NCBI GenBank assembly: GCA_947561585.1
Contig: CANNZV010002587.1
Location: forward strand, 124,001 to 188,000
DNA length: 64,000 bases
Direction: 5' to 3'
Source of the DNA: Caprella mutica
Lineage: Eukaryota; Arthropoda; Malacostraca; Amphipoda; Caprellidae
Numbering within the stretch: the stretch's first letter is position 1; every line of letters begins with the position of its first letter. The position numbers were made by a program, and so were the translations under genes. Shown here piece by piece: positions 22,580-34,756 of the stretch. The notes beneath the pieces are model-generated. The model worked only from the letters and a program-made list of their open reading frames with translations. It had not been told where the DNA came from and did not search any database.

Positions 22580-24270
22580 CATGTTTTGATTTATGTAGAA
22601 TTTGTGTATATTTGATTATATATCTCATTTTCTATGAGTTATAATGAAAGAAAATTTGTTTTAGAATTGGAGTAACAGTTTATAGTCCCTATTCTATAAA
22701 CTGTGGTTAAAGTACTATATAAGCCTATTATCAAACAGTGTTTGTGACTGTGGTGAAAGTTTAAAGTAGTGAATTTATTAAAGGTTTTAAAATTCACCCA
22801 TAGCTTAAATCTAACTCAGTACAGGCGAGTAATTAATAGATACTAAGACTTCTATAATTATTGTGTAACATTGAACAAACAGAAATTTTATACACTATGA
22901 AATATTTTTGGAAGAAAGGTAATAAGTTTCAAGTTATTGGTTCGTTCTACATTTTTGGACACGTCCGAAAAGTAAGTATAATAAATTATTATAATTAATA
23001 TTCAACCTCCATTCAAAAAATTGGTATCATGAATACCAATTGAAATAAAAGTTAAATAATGATTAATATATAGAACTTTTTACCTGTTCGAAAATATGGA
23101 ACGGTGAGATCACACGGCACTAGCCCTAAAATAGGTCATGTAGAAGTTCTGAACCAATTGCTTCTAATAACCTCATCTGGATTATAATATTCCCAGCAAA
23201 CATGAATGTATCTATTAGATGTCTAAACGACTCTGTATAACCTCTCTTCCGACATCGAATACCAGTAACAAATTAGACATGGTGACATCAAGTAGACATC
23301 AATCCGATATCCGTTTGCACCGCTAAACCGCATCATATTGAGTATATTTGGCATCGAAGCGATACCGTTATAACAGCGTTGAATAGAAAGATAAATTACG
23401 ACATCCAACATACATAGGGATTCTCTATCGAACAGAAGCCTAATTATATATCTAATAGGCTTCGAAACGATATTCACTTGCATCCAATAAATAAAAAATA
23501 AACTAAAATTAAAAACTCTTACTTCATTGATATAACGTACTGTACGTTTAGGCGCATATCAATTTGATATATGTTACATAATGTTATATATAAATTAAAT
23601 GGGAAGAAATGAAGTGATGTGTCCAGGTATCGTTCGTGGGTCTATCCGTCATCGTGCCAGCAGCTCTGCCACTTTGCCACCGTGGATGTATTTTACTACA
23701 ATTTTTTTTTTGATATTAAGCGACCCGGAGATACTTAAAGAAATTTTAAAGTGAATAGAACGATACAGGCAAGAACAGCTTTTATAAACAAAATCACAAC
23801 TTATTCTTATTTCAAATAGTAATGAGTTGGTCAAATTTTTATATAATTGTAACTCCTTAAAAATTTCGTTCTCTATGAGTTCAAATTAAAGAAAATGTTT
23901 TGAGGCCACGACTTAGAATACAGATGAAAGTTCTGTAATGAAAGTTCAAAGTAATGAATGCATTAATTAAAATTTGACCATATACTAACTCTCACTCAGT
24001 AAATAAAGGTCATAATAGTTGAGTAATTAGTTTGACATTTTTACTTATATAATTGTGTTATATAGAACAGGAATCTTGTGCTCTGTGAAATAATTTTAGC
24101 AATACGGTATATGTTCCAAGTTATTAATAGGGTCTATATTTTCGAACACGTGATAAAGGAAAATATAATAATTATTATTTAACTACTATTTAATTAGTAA
24201 CATAATAGCTGAAGATATGATACCAATTGAAATAAAAGTTAAATAATGATTATTATATATAGATTTATTG
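22580..24270 (+). repeat. Diverged direct duplication, copies about 480 and 420 bp
   Basis: Copy 1 (about 22580-23070) and copy 2 (about 23840-24270) share, in order, TCTATGAGTT, AAAGTTTAAAGTA-TGAAT, CTCAGTA, GAGTAATTA, TTCAAGTTATT and ACCAATTGAAATAAAAGTTAAATAATGATTA. A partial third copy of the last part lies at about 24440-24580 (CATATTCGAAAATGTGGAAC, seen also at 23085). No ORF is conserved between copies, so this is old repetitive DNA. Confidence 0.6.
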
Positions 24271-24588
24271 AGTCCGATTACAACTTTATAAGTTTAATTA
24301 TCTATAATGTGAATCACTGAATTTTAATCGTCTCATTTGCAGCTTTTGGCACTAGGCAAAAGCTCAAGTTATCGGATATGGGGTTCAGCATTTTACGTAG
24401 AAAATTATTTATGTAATGATTTTTATTTCTAAACTTGTATTTTACGTACTGGTATCATGGATGCCAATTTAAGTAAGAATTGAATAATGATAATTATTAT
24501 ATTTATTTCTTACATATTCGAAAATGTGGAACCATCCGATAACACAGAATTTACTCTAAAATGGAACATGTTAAATAGCCTCTACGTT

Positions 24589-25060
24589 TAGTAGAGGTTT
24601 AACGTCTGCTTTTGAACCAAAGGCCATTTCACTGACGTCAAAAGGAAATAAAATACAAGGGACTGAAAGAAGCAATCAGAAAGAAGTGGCTACATGGACA
24701 AAGTCACGCTGCTCATGGATGCTGAAAAGCTACTCCGTGAATGCTGTCACTTACCGAGGATGTGAAAAAATGGTCACAAACACCGGTGGCTGCACTCAAG
24801 AATGGAAGAGGGAAATGAAGTGGTAATAGTAAATGAAGTCTACGAGCCTACTTAATACAATATCTAAGACCTCGTACGTAAGTGTGGAGCGTAACCCTAA
24901 CGCTATCCTCTAAAACTGCATGGAGAGTTAAAAACACTATACACATGGAAACATAAAATAGACAATACATAATCCAAATTATAACAGTTTTGGTTCCCAA
25001 GGGACACCACCCCATTTCTCTTCTATTCACCAAAGACAGCTTCAGGAACCCCTCGGGGCT
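24589..25060 (-). repeat. SINE-like dispersed repeat, nearly full length, minus strand
   Basis: It starts with the inverse of the family 3' end (TAGTAGAGGTTTAACGTCTGC) and finishes with the inverse of the family head (AGGAACCCCTCGGGGC). Between lie the inverse of CCATTTCTCTTCTATTCACC and of TATCCTCTAAAACTGCA. This is one of the two most complete copies, together with 36503-37001. Confidence 0.65.
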
Positions 25061-25419
25061 TATTATAAGCAGTTTAGAATAGATTCATAACAATAAATGC
25101 ACTGGCCATCGAAAAATCACTTGCTTGGTTATCCATTTCATTTTTCCGGTACTAGAGGAACAATATTCAACACCTGATGTTCCAGTATCGCTTACTTTAC
25201 GTTAATCCAGTGTACAATCGCACTAGCGTGCCAATTCCCAAACGTACCTTTACAACTGCCGTACTCTCCTATAAGCGTATTAATTATTGGGTATAGTTTA
25301 AAGGGAGCACAACGTACTTTATATAGAAAGGTACAATCCAATTGAATAGAAATAATTCCTACGTTTCTATTCTCATTATAAAACAAGAGGATAAGAAAAT
25401 GAATTTCCAAATTTGAAAC

Positions 25420-25605
25420 GATTTTTTTAAAACTACGTATCTGTTTTCGCACTTCTGGTCGAAGTATAAATTCAGATATCGTTTAGAAACAGACATGCCG
25501 ACGTCAAGATGATGCTGTTAAAACTATGTATCGGTTTTCGTGTTTCTACTCGAAGTGTAAATTCAGACATCATTTAGGAACAGACATTCCGATATCTACT
25601 ATGAG
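25420..25605 (+). repeat. Two-copy direct repeat, period about 91 bp
   Basis: CTGTTTTCGCACTTCTGGTCG at 25441 recurs as CGGTTTTCGTGTTTCTACTCG at 25532, each followed by AAGT-TAAATTCAGA and AACAGACAT-CCGA. Divergence is about 20 percent. No coding sense. Confidence 0.6.
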
Positions 25606-26415
25606 TCGAAATGGTTGCTAAGTCGATACCCACCGTTAGCGCAACGAATTCGACAGCAAACGGCATCGAATCGACATTCATATGTTTGTTGGGTTGATGT
25701 TTTTGATAGTTACCGTGAAATAATCGCAAAAAAATTGTCTCCGTTTTCTATGTCTACGAACAGTACTTATTTCGAGACATGACTCGAAATAAGTACCACT
25801 TTTATTAAAGTGAGTTGTACTTAAAGCGAGACCTGCCTGTACTTGCTTAAGGCTCATGGGCAGTAGAATTTGAGAACTTAGCTGCGAGTGCAGTTGTTTG
25901 CCAATAAGGTGACGAAATTAAAGTGACACAAATGCTGCAGTGACTAGCTGTGTACTGCGCAATTTACCGAATTGCGCAATCTGGAGATTGAAGTTCGCGT
26001 TTCTTAACCCTGGAACACGAAAAATACAGATTCTTAATTTAAAATCTAATCGTCTTCAGTTGCTGAAACTCCGTGATTTTCACTGTCTCTGACGTATTTC
26101 TGCTTCGTATAAATATCAGTGAAAACAATGAATACGTTTTGAAACATTTAGTTTTTGGTGTGAAGATAAAGCGTGACGCAACAGTGCATGTATTTCCCCC
26201 AAGCTCTAGATTTCCGCATGGTAATAAAATGTTTCAAAACTAAATATGTTGCATTAATATCATTGATTTCACACAATACGTCCGCAGTGCACTCTCGAGA
26301 TTGCGCAATTAAGTAAATTGAAAGATTAAAATGAAGAGTTGATAGCAAATGTTCTCTGTGAACTGCGAAAAAGTAACTGGTAGATATTTATGAAGTTATA
26401 TATATATGTTATATA

Positions 26416-26605
26416 AAACTCCTGAGTAATGAAGTATTTGTTGCTTCACATCTCAGGGACACTGATAGTTTTCTATGATCGAAATCTTGGAGAAAACTAT
26501 GATTTTTGAGGGATAACTAGGACCAAATTTATTACATATATCGTTTTCTATAACATAAATATAGAAAATACTTCATTACTCGAGTGCTTCATAACTCAGG
26601 AGTTT
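26416..26605. mobile_element. 190-bp foldback element with word-repeat ends
   Basis: The left end AAACTCCTGAGTAATGAAG and right end CTTCATAACTCAGGAGTTT are inverted. Each arm contains a second version of the same word (CTTCACATCTCAGG at left, CTTCATTACTCGAG at right). A related element lies at 49140-49385. No ORF. Confidence 0.6.
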
Positions 26606-26622
26606 CACTGTATATTTTACCG

Positions 26623-27127
26623 TTAAAGGTCCTCTCCAGGCTCCGGGGAAAAATGAGTTTATTACATAATATCATAATATTAATATCTAGGATCATTATT
26701 TTGCAAGCTGCATAGCCTACAATTTTGTTCAGTATATATTTTCCTATATGCTTTTTAAAGTTTTTAATACTCTGTGTGCAACAATTGAACGAATCACTAA
26801 CTTTCGACGCTGAAGAAAAAAATCTTTGTTTTGATTTCAAATTTGAATTTTACAAACGTACTATGCAATGCATTTTTGTTTTTGTTACGATTTAAATTAT
26901 TTCCTGATGCATATAGATGTTTCTATAATAAGTTTCTCCAATTTTGTACCTTTGCAGGAATATTTAATATTGAACTAAATATAGTTTTGATTAAACAATA
27001 ATTAAATCTTTAAAAAACTTTTAAGATTTAATATATGCTTTCAATCATAGATTTTGCAGCAAAATGATAAGAAACTTTAGCCTCATTGATTAAAACAATG
27101 AAAAAATTGATTGGAGGGGACCTAAAG
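26623..27127 (+). mobile_element. About 505-bp MITE of the TTAAAGGTCCTCTCC family
   Basis: It begins TTAAAGGTCCTCTCCAGGC and ends with TTGGAGGGGACCTAAAG, imperfectly inverted. Related copies are 14473-14808 (truncated), 18047-18654 and 38058-38568. The stretch 27128-27850, upstream of RpL18, shows only AT-rich DNA with a short (TA)n run near 27230. Confidence 0.65.
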
Positions 27128-27853
27128 TATTATCAGCAAATGTTAGAGTATAAACGCAAATAAAACAATACAGAAATAACATTTAACACAATTAAATATA
27201 ATAATTGATAACATAATTATATTTGGTGATATATATATATATTGCTGTCTACTTGATTTACAAGCACATTTTTCTATTTCAATGATACGAACATCCTTTT
27301 ATAGGTAGGTATATTTGTTTTATTTGTATCTCACTATTCCTTATTACTCTGTAATTTAAAATCTAGATTATAAATTGCATCATCAGTTATTTATTTCTCA
27401 TGATCAGGGGCTAAAAAATATTTTGGGTATAATAATATATAACGTAGGCTTACTGATTGATCAGATGATTCAGACAGTTTGTTATAGAAATTTAGAAAGG
27501 CCTAAACATCATTAATTGCTCAATATTTTTTTCAAATAAAACTTTCTTTATTTACCTATTATATAATTTTTTTATTTGTGCCTCATACCTGCCCGGTATA
27601 TAATAAATCTACACTAATCAAATCATAATATTTTATGTTCTTTTCTTGGAGATTATTCATCTTCAATATATTTATGAATAATAAAACTGAAATTATATAA
27701 TTATAGAGAAATAAGGTCCAATAATATCTATATTCCTATTTTGTTCTCAAATAACATCTTAAATAACATTTCCGAGACACTGGCACTAAAAACCATCGGA
27801 CTCTGTGCTATTTTCACATTTCATCTCAGAGAACGTTCAGGTCTATGGCAACA

Positions 27854-27861
27854 CTCTTTTG
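27854..27861 (+). promoter_or_regulatory. Possible oligopyrimidine start (TOP-like) of RpL18
   Basis: CTCTTTTG lies about 70 bases before the RpL18 ATG, in the position and of the composition typical of ribosomal-protein transcription starts in animals, where mRNAs begin with C and a pyrimidine run. No TATA box is obvious. The exact start cannot be fixed from sequence. Confidence 0.3.
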
Positions 27862-27924
27862 TTATTATTGTTTATTAAATTCTATCAGTGACTAGGTTTC
27901 GTGTAATTTACCTAGGTATTCAAA

Positions 27925-30900
27925 ATGGTTAGTATTTTTGAAAGTTTATTCTAAGTGAATATTGTGAAAGAATTAATGTAATGTTAAGATTCGCTCATAT
28001 TGTGGAAGTGATAAATGATATTACCTAACATGATAATTTTATGGTGAATAAGAATATGGTTTGGTGTCTTGGCTATCCTTGTGATGTGTTAAAGTGTAAG
28101 GTGGAAATAGTCAATGTGTTCAATACCTACTTGGTTATGTTTGATATCTTTCTTCTTACTTTTTTATTACCTATTCACCAAACTGCAAAGAGTGGCTATT
28201 TTTCAAACTGTCAAATATAGATGATAGCCGAAAGGGCTAGAAGCCAATATTTGGTGTCTTCCTGAATTTGCTGAAAAAGTGTGTTGCCAACTTGCCAGTG
28301 TTGGGTAATACTTTCCTACAACTTGCTGAGCCTCTAACATAGGTTTACTCTTATGCAATTCTTTAATTGCCTTATGGCCAATAATAAACTCAAATAAAGA
28401 GAAGTGTACTAGGTACTGTACGTGTACTTAATTAGGCTTAGGTAGGTACCAATTTTGTGGAATTGTTCTTTATCACTATGAGGTTATTCAAACTGCGTTG
28501 AAGGTTTTTTCAGATATCAAGCTTTCGAATAGAAATCTTTCTATTCAAAAGCTTGAAATCTGAAAAAACCTTCAACGCAGAGTTTAAATAACCTCATAAT
28601 AATATGGATTTCCTGTGGGGTATTAATCTTTTCAATCAAATTGTTCTTTGCTGAATAAATCCCCAAATCCCAATTTTTCTAATTTACACACCATGTTTTA
28701 AAGTATGGACAAAGTCGCCAGTATATTGGCAACTTTTGAGGGATTAAATAAGTTGAAAAACGTAAATAACAAGTATAAATCAATCCCAAAATAATCTCAA
28801 GAGATGCACATACATCAGAATTGAAGCTTAATGATTTTTCCAAGTGTAAAAACTTCACTTGAAAGTCAAATTTCTCCTATAAACTTATAAAGTATCTTAA
28901 ATGTGGCGACCTGGCTCCATTTTCTCACTAAACTGGCGACTTCCCTGCCACACTTGAAAACATGGTTTACACACCTAGTTAATGGCTACTAGTACCTAAT
29001 TAAATAAATGCCTTTATTATTGCCTTGTAACTACCTAGGCTTATATGCCCCAGTTTGCAGAATATGGGAGTCTATTTGCAATATTCTCAATGAACCCATG
29101 TTTTAATCTAATGTAGGACCAAAGTCTCCAATATACTGGGACTTAGGTAAGCCAAATTTAAAGTAATTTATCTTACTACTGGAGACTTTGGAAAGGTGAA
29201 ATAAGTGTATATAAGCCAATCTGAAAAGTAGAGCAGGATTTGTGGATTAATCCTGCGCCCAAGTCCTATTTAATTCCTATGTTCCCATGTTATTTGCTGC
29301 GCCCAAATTCCAATTTCTGTAAAAAATCCTGGGTCTGAGGATACCTACTTTTCAAACTGGTATATAAGTAGTAATATATGTAGGTTACAGTTATTTTACT
29401 TATTTACTCATTAAATGGCCTTAAAGTGGAAAATGTTCACTGTGGACTCCTGGAGCCCAATTCTTGATTTAAATATCTTAAATGTGGCAATCTGACCATG
29501 TGGCAAACCAATTTTTGATCCATAGTTTCTTTAAAATTCTTAGCCAAGCCAATTTGGCTCAATTTATAAGATTTCAAGCCAAAATTATTACAGGAACGTA
29601 TGAATTAAATTCAATTAATTCAAAATTTGAAGCCAATTAGACATATCTAAGTTTTGACCTTTTGAAATCTAAGACAATTAATTGGCTTGAACCTAGGTTT
29701 ATCAAACTTGGAGAATGGAGACAAATATATTTTCTCTCTATTTAGCTACTTTTCTGCCTCACTCTGAAACATGATCTATGAACACTTATGAATTAATCTC
29801 AATCCTCTAACTAGACTTAATTTTATTGAGAACACTCAACAAATCAGAACAGAAATTACAGAATAAGATTCCTTGGATTTAAAAGATATGTTATATGTAG
29901 AACTAAAAGTTTACCTATTTCTCCAAGCTGGCTTAGACTATGTCTTATGCTCCAGTTTGTATTTGGTGCACTGAACTCCTGACTTTTTCTAAATCTGAGA
30001 AATAGCTGCCAACATTTTTCATCAATTTATCTTGTCCTCCCAAAATTAATGGTAATATAGGAATTAAAAGCTTAATATCATCCGATATTGCAGGAATTTT
30101 TTTTATTAGAGAAATTGAATATCTCCCGATATATCATCGAAATTTACCACCGTATACAATCTGGCTCGGACATAGCAGAAATTTTTTTTATTTAGAGAAA
30201 TTGTATATCTGCTGACATCATAGGAATTTACCACCAAATACAATCTGGCTTATGCGTAACCTATGCCCTAACTGAAAGTAAACCAGAATTTCATAATTTC
30301 CATTCTCGTCTATTTTTCAGTCTCTACTCTTTTACATTAGTTTTTAAACTCAGTCAATTTTGGCACAATAGGAAGGAAATTTAGAAATTCCATGTTTTAG
30401 AGGCTGGGAAATTAACATATTATCACCGGAACTGACAATGAATAACCAGAATATAACTTGAATTTCTTGGACAACGTTGTTTTCATTGAAAAATGGCCCT
30501 TGTTATTTCATTCAGGTATACATTTGGTTGATTACTCTATTTATGTTCCATTTCCATTTGATATCTCATTTCACCATTTCATACTCATTCTTGCTTGTAT
30601 TCGCTTCCAACTTAAACGATTATGTCAGACATGCCTCAGAGGCTGGATAATTGTAAGCCAATTTTTGAGCAAGAATTTCAAAAAAAATCTAACCCCAAGC
30701 CAATTTGGCTCATTTCTTGAAGATTTCTAGCCAAAATTAACTTGGGAACATAGGAATTAATTCAAAATTTAAAGCAAATTAGACATTATTTGAGTTTTGT
30801 CCTATTGAAATCTAAGCCTGTTAAATCTTGGTTTTAACAGACATACTCTATAACATGGTATGTCAGTTAAAGCCAATTAATTAGCTTTAAATTTTGAATT

Positions 30901-33588
30901 AATTTACGTTCCCATGTTAATTTTTGCTTTTATTCTTAAAGATATGATCAAAATTGGCTTGGCTCAGAATTTTAGTGAAATTTTGGCCCAAAAATTGGCT
31001 TACAATTTTCCAGCCTCTCTAACTATAATTCGGAATCACTCTTCTGAGTGACTTGACTGAGTCATGTAAATTTTTAGACATTTGGAAGTGAATACAAGCA
31101 GAAATGAGTATAAATGCTAGAATAATATGATATCTAATGGAACATAACTCAACCAAATCTATGCCTAAATGACATAACAATAACTGTTTTTCATTAAAAA
31201 CATCTCCGTTCCGGTAATTGCATGGACCGGCAAATTGTTAGCTTATTTGAGTATTTTGGCCATAATTTCACATTCTGCGCCAAGTCATCTTTGGCTACCT
31301 TCAAAGATTTAAAATAGAAAATAATATGGAAACCTAGGTATTAAGTCAAAATTTATTTTCAAATAGAAATCTGAATTTATGTAAAATATCCAACTATGGA
31401 AAGAATATTGGGTGAAATAAGATGTATAAAATCTAAATTAATCATTTTGTCATTACACTAGCAACTTTTGCACTCTGAAATCTGGTTACAACTTATAAAT
31501 GAATAAATTTTATTATATTTTTGTTTGTGAAAGTTGCCTGAAGTTTGGCCACATTAGCCCTACTTTAAATGATGGTTTGTAACATGAGCTTTATATGTAA
31601 TAAAATATATTTTAGAATTTAGAACGTTAGGAATTTCTAAATTCTCAACATCACAACATGTGGGTAGAAAATCCTACTCATGTGAATTAATTTATCTCCA
31701 AACTCAGAACACAAGTTTCATTGTCACATTTAAGCCAGCCTAAAGCTCAAAATGCACACGTTTCCAATAATTTTATTGATCCTCAATTTTCCCACTTTAG
31801 CTTCCAAAAATTAATGGTAACCTGGTTATAATTCCAAACTTTGCTTGATTATTTATTTCAAAGTAGAAAATTCTATTGAGAGTTTAGACCAATTTATCAT
31901 CAAATACAAATTGGCATTTATATAATTTAGGAGTAATTTGGCTCTTAAGAAGTCTTTCCATTTGAAACATCAAACTGGTCTGATGTATGTGCATTTTTTG
32001 GTGCTATTTTTGAAGTAATTTAAGTGTAATTTACAAGTTTTGGAATTTATTCAGTCCTTATAAGCCATTTCTGATAATTTCAGCCTAAAATTAACCTGTC
32101 AATATGGGATTTAGCTCTCATATTTTCTAAGCATGTGCATCAATAGTTCTGAAATATAAAATATTCATATCCTAGGATAAAATTTCAATGGAAAGATGTT
32201 GTTAGTTGTGGACTGCTATGGATTTCCACATAATAACCCTGCACAACAGGGGTATTATTTAAGTATAGAATTACTTTAGAATGGTTTCATTCTACTACAG
32301 AGTAATGTCATTCCTAGTTTTCCATATGCATTAATTTCTGTATTTTAATTGTTTTTTCTCTCCCCAGGGTAAGGATATAGTTCATAAACACAAGAGGCTA
32401 GTGAGGAGGAAGGCCCCCAAATCACAGGATGTCTACCTCGCTCTCCTCTGCAAGGTATGTACTATCATTTAGCCACTTGATTCTTTGGTATAGTATATAA
32501 TTACATTTCTCAATGATTTATGATTGAAATAAAATTTGTGATACTTAAGATTGTTCTTCGTGGAATAAAGTTTATCTTGGTATCTAATGAAACATTATTT
32601 TTCAGCTCTACAAGTTCCTTGCTCGTCGCACCCGTGCCAAGTTCAATGAGATCATTCTGCGCAGACTGTTCATGTCTCGCACCAACAAGCCCCCAGTGTC
32701 CATTGGCCGTGTGTTCAAAGCACTGAAGGGAAGACAAAGAGTTGGAAAGACTTGCGTTGTTGTTGGCTCTGTCACCAATGATACCAGACTCTTCAAAGTA
32801 CCCAAGAAACTCAGAATTTGCGCTCTGCACGTGACTGACGCTGCTCGTGCTCGCATTGAAGAGAGGGGAGGCAAGATCATCACCTTCGAAGAACTCGCCA
32901 GAACCGCACCTACTGGAAAGAACACCGTACTCATCCAGGGTGAGTTATCTAGTGCAATTATTTAATGGGTGCCCATTTCCTAATCTTCCCTCAATTCAAT
33001 CTTGTATAATATATTGCACAGAATGCTTTTTAGATCAAATTCATTTGTCCTTGCTTATTTTTATTGAATTCATGTACGTTTATAAGAAAATTTGAGATTA
33101 AATTCTTGCACAGTATGAACTTTATTGGTTCATATTTACTAATATGAATATACTTTATTAGTATATTCATTTATAAAGCTATTTTCTTTAAAACCTCTTT
33201 GTAACTTGGAACTAATTCGGTTCCATTTAAACTACCCACCAACTAAGTGAATTATCTAAACAGTTTATTATTAATATGTGCTACCTAGTTCCCAACAATA
33301 TTACGGGAGCTATGCCATACACTGAACTATAAAATTTACTTTAATTTTTGGATCAGTGTTGTTAATGATATTGATAACAATTGTTGAGATTCATAAATAC
33401 GTTAGTGTTCTTATCTATATTGTCAATCTGTTTGTGTTTCAGGAGCTCGCAAGGCCCGTAAAGAGTTCAGACACTTCGGTCGCGCCACTGGTCTGCCCCA
33501 CAGTCACGCCAAGCCTTACGTCCGCGCCAAGGGACGCAAGTTCGAGCGCGCCAGAGGAAGGAGAACCAGCAGTGGTTACAAGAAGTAA
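27925..33588 (+). CDS. RpL18: 60S ribosomal protein L18 (eL18), 189 aa, four coding exons
   Basis: The protein is a structural component of the cytosolic large ribosomal subunit. Coding exons are 27925-27927 (ATG only), 32368-32454, 32606-32939 and 33443-33588, 570 nt including TAA. All introns are GT/AG. Exon 2 gives [10 protein letters not shown]...KSQDVYL. Exon 3 starts LYKFLARRT and contains the family segment VVGSVTND and ends TGKNTVLIQ. Exon 4 gives the highly conserved basic tail with [23 protein letters not shown] and a GYKK end. Length and colinearity match animal L18 across the whole protein. The isolation of the ATG on its own exon is also seen in vertebrate L18 genes and supports this start. 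The first intron, 4440 bp, is unusually rich in MITEs and palindromes. Codon usage is more GC-rich than the surroundings, as expected for a highly expressed gene. Confidence 0.97.
28477..28598. repeat. 122-bp near-perfect hairpin in RpL18 intron 1
   Basis: Arms of about 58 bp begin TATGAGGTTATT and end with the inverse. The stem contains GCGTTGAAGGTTTTTTCAGAT and AAGCTTTCGAATAGAAA, with only a few mismatches and a one- to few-base loop near 28537. It would fold into a long stem if transcribed with the intron. No target duplication was found. Confidence 0.8.
29216..29360. mobile_element. 145-bp MITE in RpL18 intron 1, exact 8-bp target duplication
   Basis: Ends are CCAATCTGAAAAGTA and TACTTTTCAAACTGG. 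It is flanked by TATATAAG at 29208-29215 and 29361-29368. The interior (GCAGGATTTGT, CCTATGTTCCCATGTTATTTGCTGCGCCC, ATCCTGGGTCTGAGGA) is nearly identical to the nested MITE at 3009-3159. Confidence 0.8.
29952..30248. mobile_element. 297-bp MITE in RpL18 intron 1 with internally repeated end
   Basis: It begins CCAGTTTGTATTTGGTGCA and ends AAATACAATCTGG. Flanks are CTTATGCT (29944-29951) and CTTATGCG (30249-30256), an 8-bp duplication with one mismatch. The right-hand segment of about 75 bp is repeated in tandem, each ending in ATACAATCTGGCT. It is the same family as 4026-4246. A further diverged right part of this family is visible at about 31800-31915. Confidence 0.7.
30425..31215. mobile_element. 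791-bp foldback element in RpL18 intron 1
   Basis: Two arms of about 390 bp are inverted copies. Left-arm words GCTTGTATTCGCTTCCAA, GAGGCTGGATAATTGTAAGCCAATTTTTG and GCCAATTTGGCTCA return inverted in the right arm, and the ends are ACCGGAAC and GTTCCGGT. The centre is near 30830. A fragment related to the inner part (AGCCAATTTGGCTCAATTTATAAGATTTCAAGCC) also lies at about 29490-29600. A 90-residue open frame inside has no recognised homology. Confidence 0.65.
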
Positions 33589-33716
33589 ACTGCTTCTAAA
33601 TGAACACTTGCTTTTATTATCCATTTACCTTACTTTGATATTGGCAATGCTTTGCTCTCGTAATTCCTATTGGAGAGCAGATTTCTCATTCAATAACTGG
33701 TAGCTGATCATTTTGA

Positions 33717-33722
33717 ATTAAA
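33717..33722 (+). terminator. Candidate polyadenylation signal of RpL18
   Basis: ATTAAA, the commonest variant of AATAAA, lies about 130 bases after the stop codon. From 33723 to 34412 the sequence is AT-rich with no supported feature. Confidence 0.35.
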
Positions 33723-34756
33723 CTATAATCTAAATTTAATAGTTCTGCTACTGATTATTATAGGTGCAGCTAGGAAAGACGTTTTTCGGATTATAATCCT
33801 TATTAAAGCCCGGACTTTTAGGGCCGTAAAAAAGGCATTTAAGGACCCATAGACATATAGGAATTATACATACACTTTAGGGTAAATAAATAGGCATTTA
33901 CAATGAATAAATAAGCATTTTGGACTATAAAATCAACAGTTTAAAAAAAGGTAAACAATTCATTCTTTAAAAATTCAATGAATCTAGTTTATAGTATATT
34001 TATTCAAATGTAACCTAAAGTATTATATAAAAAGGTTTTTGAGTAAATTGAAATTCATAAAATGAAACTGATTTCAATTCTAAATTTGTATATACAGCAA
34101 GAACTCTTAGTAGACAAACCATATATTAGATAATTAGACCAATTAAGATTTCTGAAACTGTTGTACAGGAAAAGCCACTTACAAGACGAAACACAACTTT
34201 TGTCACCTGACAGTTTTTCTATTATAAATATTACTAGGTTTATTATATTGATGGATTGATTACTCGCTATTTTATCTTTTTATTCATAGCAGTCTGCTAA
34301 AATTGAATTGAAGAATTACAGAAAACTAGATACAGTGTGACTATGCTAATTCTTGAAGTGATAGAAGTAATTTATTTATATAATAATTCAGAGATTTTGA
34401 TTGAATTATAACTAGGGTTGTGACAATATTCTTTTGGCTTAAAGAATTATTCTTTATGCTTTTTAGCAAAAAAGCATATTTTTGTAAATGAATATTCTCA
34501 AAAAGTAAAAAATATGCTTTTATCTAATCAAATAGTTCAAGTGACTGCAAATGAAACAAACTAATTTTGTATGGTTTAATTGAATGATTTAAGAAATATT
34601 AGGTTTAAAAGACTAGTTCAGGAAGATACTTTACTGAATCATTGGAACCTATAAGGCGATAATTAGTAATTATAATTTTAATAAGCAGTTAACAACTTGA
34701 CATCACTGGTTTGATGAGCTGTCATTTTGAGCCACGCTATACCTATTATTGCAAAC

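Larger units (their letters stand above)
23192..25693. mobile_element. Possible 2.5-kb element with CCCA(G/A)CAAACAT ends
   Basis: The left end CCCAGCAAACATGAATGT is the inverse of the right end ACATTCATATGTTTGTTGGG with a two-base gap. The right-hand part has GATATC-, TCGAAT- and AGACATC-rich sequence resembling 23205-23470 on the other strand. No transposase and no clean target duplication were seen, and a SINE-like copy (24589-25060) lies inside. The pairing of these two ends is plausible but not proven. Confidence 0.4.

Noticed and set aside
30458..30730. 90-codon frame in RpL18 intron 1
   Set aside because: It lies within the left arm of the 791-bp foldback, and the inverted arm does not preserve it.
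32510..32934. Minus-strand frames over RpL18 exon 3
   Set aside because: Antisense shadows of a strongly conserved ribosomal-protein exon.
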